Assembly (NCBI GenBank): GCA_007922305.1
Contig: ML677334.1
Location: 22,341,915 to 22,405,914 of the forward strand
Source of the DNA: Dermatemys mawii
Lineage: Eukaryota; Chordata; Testudines; Dermatemydidae
Length of the DNA: 64,000 bases
Reading direction: 5' to 3'
A program made the position numbers and the translations under genes. The notes under the pieces were generated by a model. It saw only the letters and a list, made by a program, of their open reading frames with translations, had not been told where the DNA came from and did not search any database. Positions 61,939 through 64,000 of this stretch are shown here, piece by piece. Positions within the stretch are counted from its first letter, which is position 1. Every line of letters starts with the position of its first letter.

Positions 61939-62716
61939 CAGTGGTCTTCACACTGGGGTGCACGCACCCCTAGGGGTGCGCGAGACCACTCCCGGGGGTG
62001 TGCAGCCCTGGCAGCTGGAGGAGCTGTGCGGCTTCTTTGCAAGCGCTGCAGCGGCCCCAGCAGCAGGAAGAGCAAGGCGGCTCCTCCTGCTGCTGGAAGC
62101 CGCTGCAACGCTTGAAGAGGAGCTGCTGAGCAGCCTGGCTCCTCCTGTCTCATTGGAAACCTTGGAGGTTTCCAATAAGGCAGCAGGAGCCGGGCTGCCC
62201 CGCAAGCTCCTCTGCAAAAGCCGAGGCAGCCCCGGGAGCTGGGAGCCGCGCACTGCGGCTGCAGCCCCGGGAGCCGCGTGCTGCTCCTGCAGCACTGGGC
62301 AGCGCGGCTGAGAGCTGGGAGCCGGGGTGCCGGGCGCTGCGGCTGAGATCCGGCCCCAGCCGCTGCTGCTGCAGCCCCAGGAGCTGTACGCCGCAGCTGG
62401 GAGCCGGGAGCCGCACGCCGCGGCTGAGACCTGGCCGCGGGAGCCAGGCGCCACGTACCACATCTGACACCCGGCCCGGGAGCCAGGCGTCGCAGCTGAT
62501 GCCAGGCCCCAAGAGCCGAGGCGGAGATGGGCCCTAGGTGCCGGGCGCCGCAGGGGGGATCTGCCCCGGGGGGGGCAGTTAGGGAGAAGGAGGGGGGGTT
62601 GGGAGGGAGTGGATGGATGGGGGTGGGTCTAGGGTGGGGCTTCCCTGGTGCGGGTGCCTGCTCAAAAAAAATTTTTTACTAGGGCGTGCACAGTCAAAAA
62701 AGTTTGGAGACCCTTG
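61939..62716. mobile_element. Non-autonomous hAT-type element nested in the LINE
   Basis: The flanks GTCTAGGG (61931-61938) and GTCTAGAG (62717-62724) match at 7 of 8. The ends are CAGTGGTCTTCACACTGGGG and AAAGTTTGGAGACCCTTG. The interior has a GC-rich array of 'gagccgggagccgc' and 'gcgctgcggctgaga' phrases (about 62220-62560). Confidence 0.83.
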
Positions 62717-63575
62717 GTCTAGAGGTCAGCTCAAGCGTCACATAGCTAACATAGAGCTCTTTATTATACCCCCTAGTTCCTCTCTGCTTCCTTTTCCCCC
62801 ACAACACAGTAGACAACACTACCATTTTGCCTATCACTTAGGCCAGTAACCTGGGTGTTATCTTTGACTAGGCTCTTTCTCTAGGTCCTCCCTTCCAGAT
62901 GATGTCTAAATCTTGTTGATTCTGTCTGCGTAAAATACAGCCTTTTACTGTATTTCTAAAATACAGCCTTCCCTATCCAAATGACAAAGGTAGCCTTGCC
63001 CTGCTCATATCCATTTAAAAAGCTGCTGCAATGATCATTTTCCTAGCCTGTGGCTTTGACTCCTTTGCATCCCTCCACTGACCCTACTTCTCTATTGCAT
63101 CAAACATAAGCTATTTGTCATCACTTTCAAGGCCCTTCATGGCCTATCCCCACCCCTGTCTCATTCATTATTGGGATGTCAACTCTCACCTGCGACTGGT
63201 CCACACTGCCAGCCTCTATCACCCCCTTGTTAAATTCTTGAATAAGCAGCTTTGCTTTCTCTCATCCTGCCCCTTATGTTTGGAAGGAGCTCCTCCCACC
63301 ACTCCCCGCCAGATCAGCAAAACTAACATTATCCTTCTTCAAACCCTGCATTGCTATAATGCCTACAAAAATAATTGACAGTGGTTAGGCTGTTGGTATA
63401 CTGAGACCACTACCTGCCAATACTGTTTAATTGTTTCCTTGTATTCTTCAGTATGTCTGCATCCATATGTTGTCTTGTCTCATTTTTAGACTGTAAGATC
63501 TTTGGGTGCAGGGTCTATGTTTGTACAGCACAGTGGGTTCATGGTCCACGAATAGCCGCTATGGTAAATCCAAAT

Positions 63576-64000
63576 CATACATTTTCTCCCCATTGTCTTT
63601 TGTGTTAATTACCTTTGAGCTTGCTTTACAAACTTTGCATACACTCCCAGTCAATCACAGCCACCTGTGGAAAAGAGGGTAGCAACCAACTGCCATTTCG
63701 AACAGTTAACGGGTACAGGAAGAGGAAGTTTAGGCTAAAGAAAACAGCAGAGGCCAAGATTCTTTTTTAAAGGAGTTTAAAGTTTGGCTTCTAAATCCAT
63801 ATTCAGCCAACTAAATAAATGTCCTGGTTTTCATAAGGCAGGACACCCAATAGATCCCAATGAACTATTAATATATATATGAAAAAGCTCAGCTTGTGGA
63901 TATTGAAGTAGGACAAAAAAGATGGCATAATTTATATAAAATATGTATGCCTATGAAGAAGGTATTACATAGAATCGGATATATTACAAAGTGTAATTGA
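63576..64000. other. LYRM4 intron, no recognised features
   Basis: AT-rich sequence between the LINE 3' tail and the window edge. I see no exon. Confidence 0.45.

Larger units (their letters stand above)
58310..63575 (+). pseudogene. Old L2-type LINE ORF2 split by three hAT insertions
   Basis: After removing the inserts, the plus strand gives degraded reverse transcriptase blocks in order: 'actacaaccccattgctctt' (YRPISL-type) near 60770; ACTGAAATCACT (STETAL-type) near 60898; LSATFDTV near 61595; a GSVLGPLLF-like stretch near 61757-61790; YIDNSQILL (YADDTQ-type) near 61845; NLGVIFD near 62850; then the C-terminal part at 63115-63378. It ends with an L2-like tail, 'gactgtaagatctttgggtg' and 'tttgtacagcacagtggg', at 63490-63575. 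Many stops and frameshifts are present. It lies inside a LYRM4 intron, antisense to the gene. The left border at about 58310 is approximate. Confidence 0.78.

Noticed and set aside
61948..62512. Cys/Ser/Ala-rich ORFs on both strands
   Set aside because: Low-complexity GC-rich repeat inside the hAT element at 61939-62716.
57753..64000. Further LYRM4 exons
   Set aside because: I looked on the minus strand for the LYR/YNYR and RRIRDAF segments and did not find them; they probably lie outside the window.

Overview
The window is vertebrate nuclear DNA: few small genes, GT-AG introns, CpG-island promoters and many interspersed repeats. The repeat set points to a sauropsid, most likely a turtle: Penelope-like elements with the 'aagctttcgtgggcta' tail, CR1 ends, many hAT-type elements and Harbinger elements. 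This taxon call is inference. Gene order is RPP40 (minus), PPP1R3G (plus), LYRM4 (minus), which as I recall matches human chromosome 6p25.

Positions 1633-14307 hold the complete eight-exon RPP40 gene, encoding 364 residues of the 40-kDa RNase P/MRP protein, read from a CpG-island promoter at about 14.0-14.5 kb. Its introns contain a 5'-truncated Penelope-like element folded into a 363-bp inverted repeat (intron 3), a hAT element (intron 1) and a second Penelope-like hairpin (intron 5).

From 14.5 to 45.4 kb there is no host gene that I can recognise. This stretch holds many short non-autonomous DNA transposons, several with clear target-site duplications, a degenerate 60-bp tandem array (18.8-19.8 kb), a GC-rich unclassified repeat (28.6-29.5 kb), a broken CR1 ORF2 (36.9-38.6 kb) and a nearly complete Harbinger transposon (38,609-42,584). 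The Harbinger has an open 382-codon transposase and a frameshifted Myb-like partner gene. The transposase carries Asn at what is probably the second catalytic Asp.

Positions 45940-46938 are the intronless PPP1R3G gene, a glycogen-targeting subunit of protein phosphatase 1, inside a second CpG island. Two short upstream ATG reading frames precede it. Downstream lie CR1 and Harbinger fragments and long AT-rich DNA. The last coding exon of LYRM4 (ISD11) is at 57681-57752 on the minus strand; its other exons lie beyond the right edge.

The right end (about 58.3-63.6 kb) is one old L2-type LINE split by three hAT-type insertions. The three host genes serve unrelated jobs: RNA processing, glycogen control and iron-sulfur cluster assembly. 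I found no operon-like or defence-like system. The most notable structures are mobile elements: the Penelope hairpin with hammerhead-like motifs, the Harbinger with its altered active site, the nested transposon stack and the old 60-bp array.
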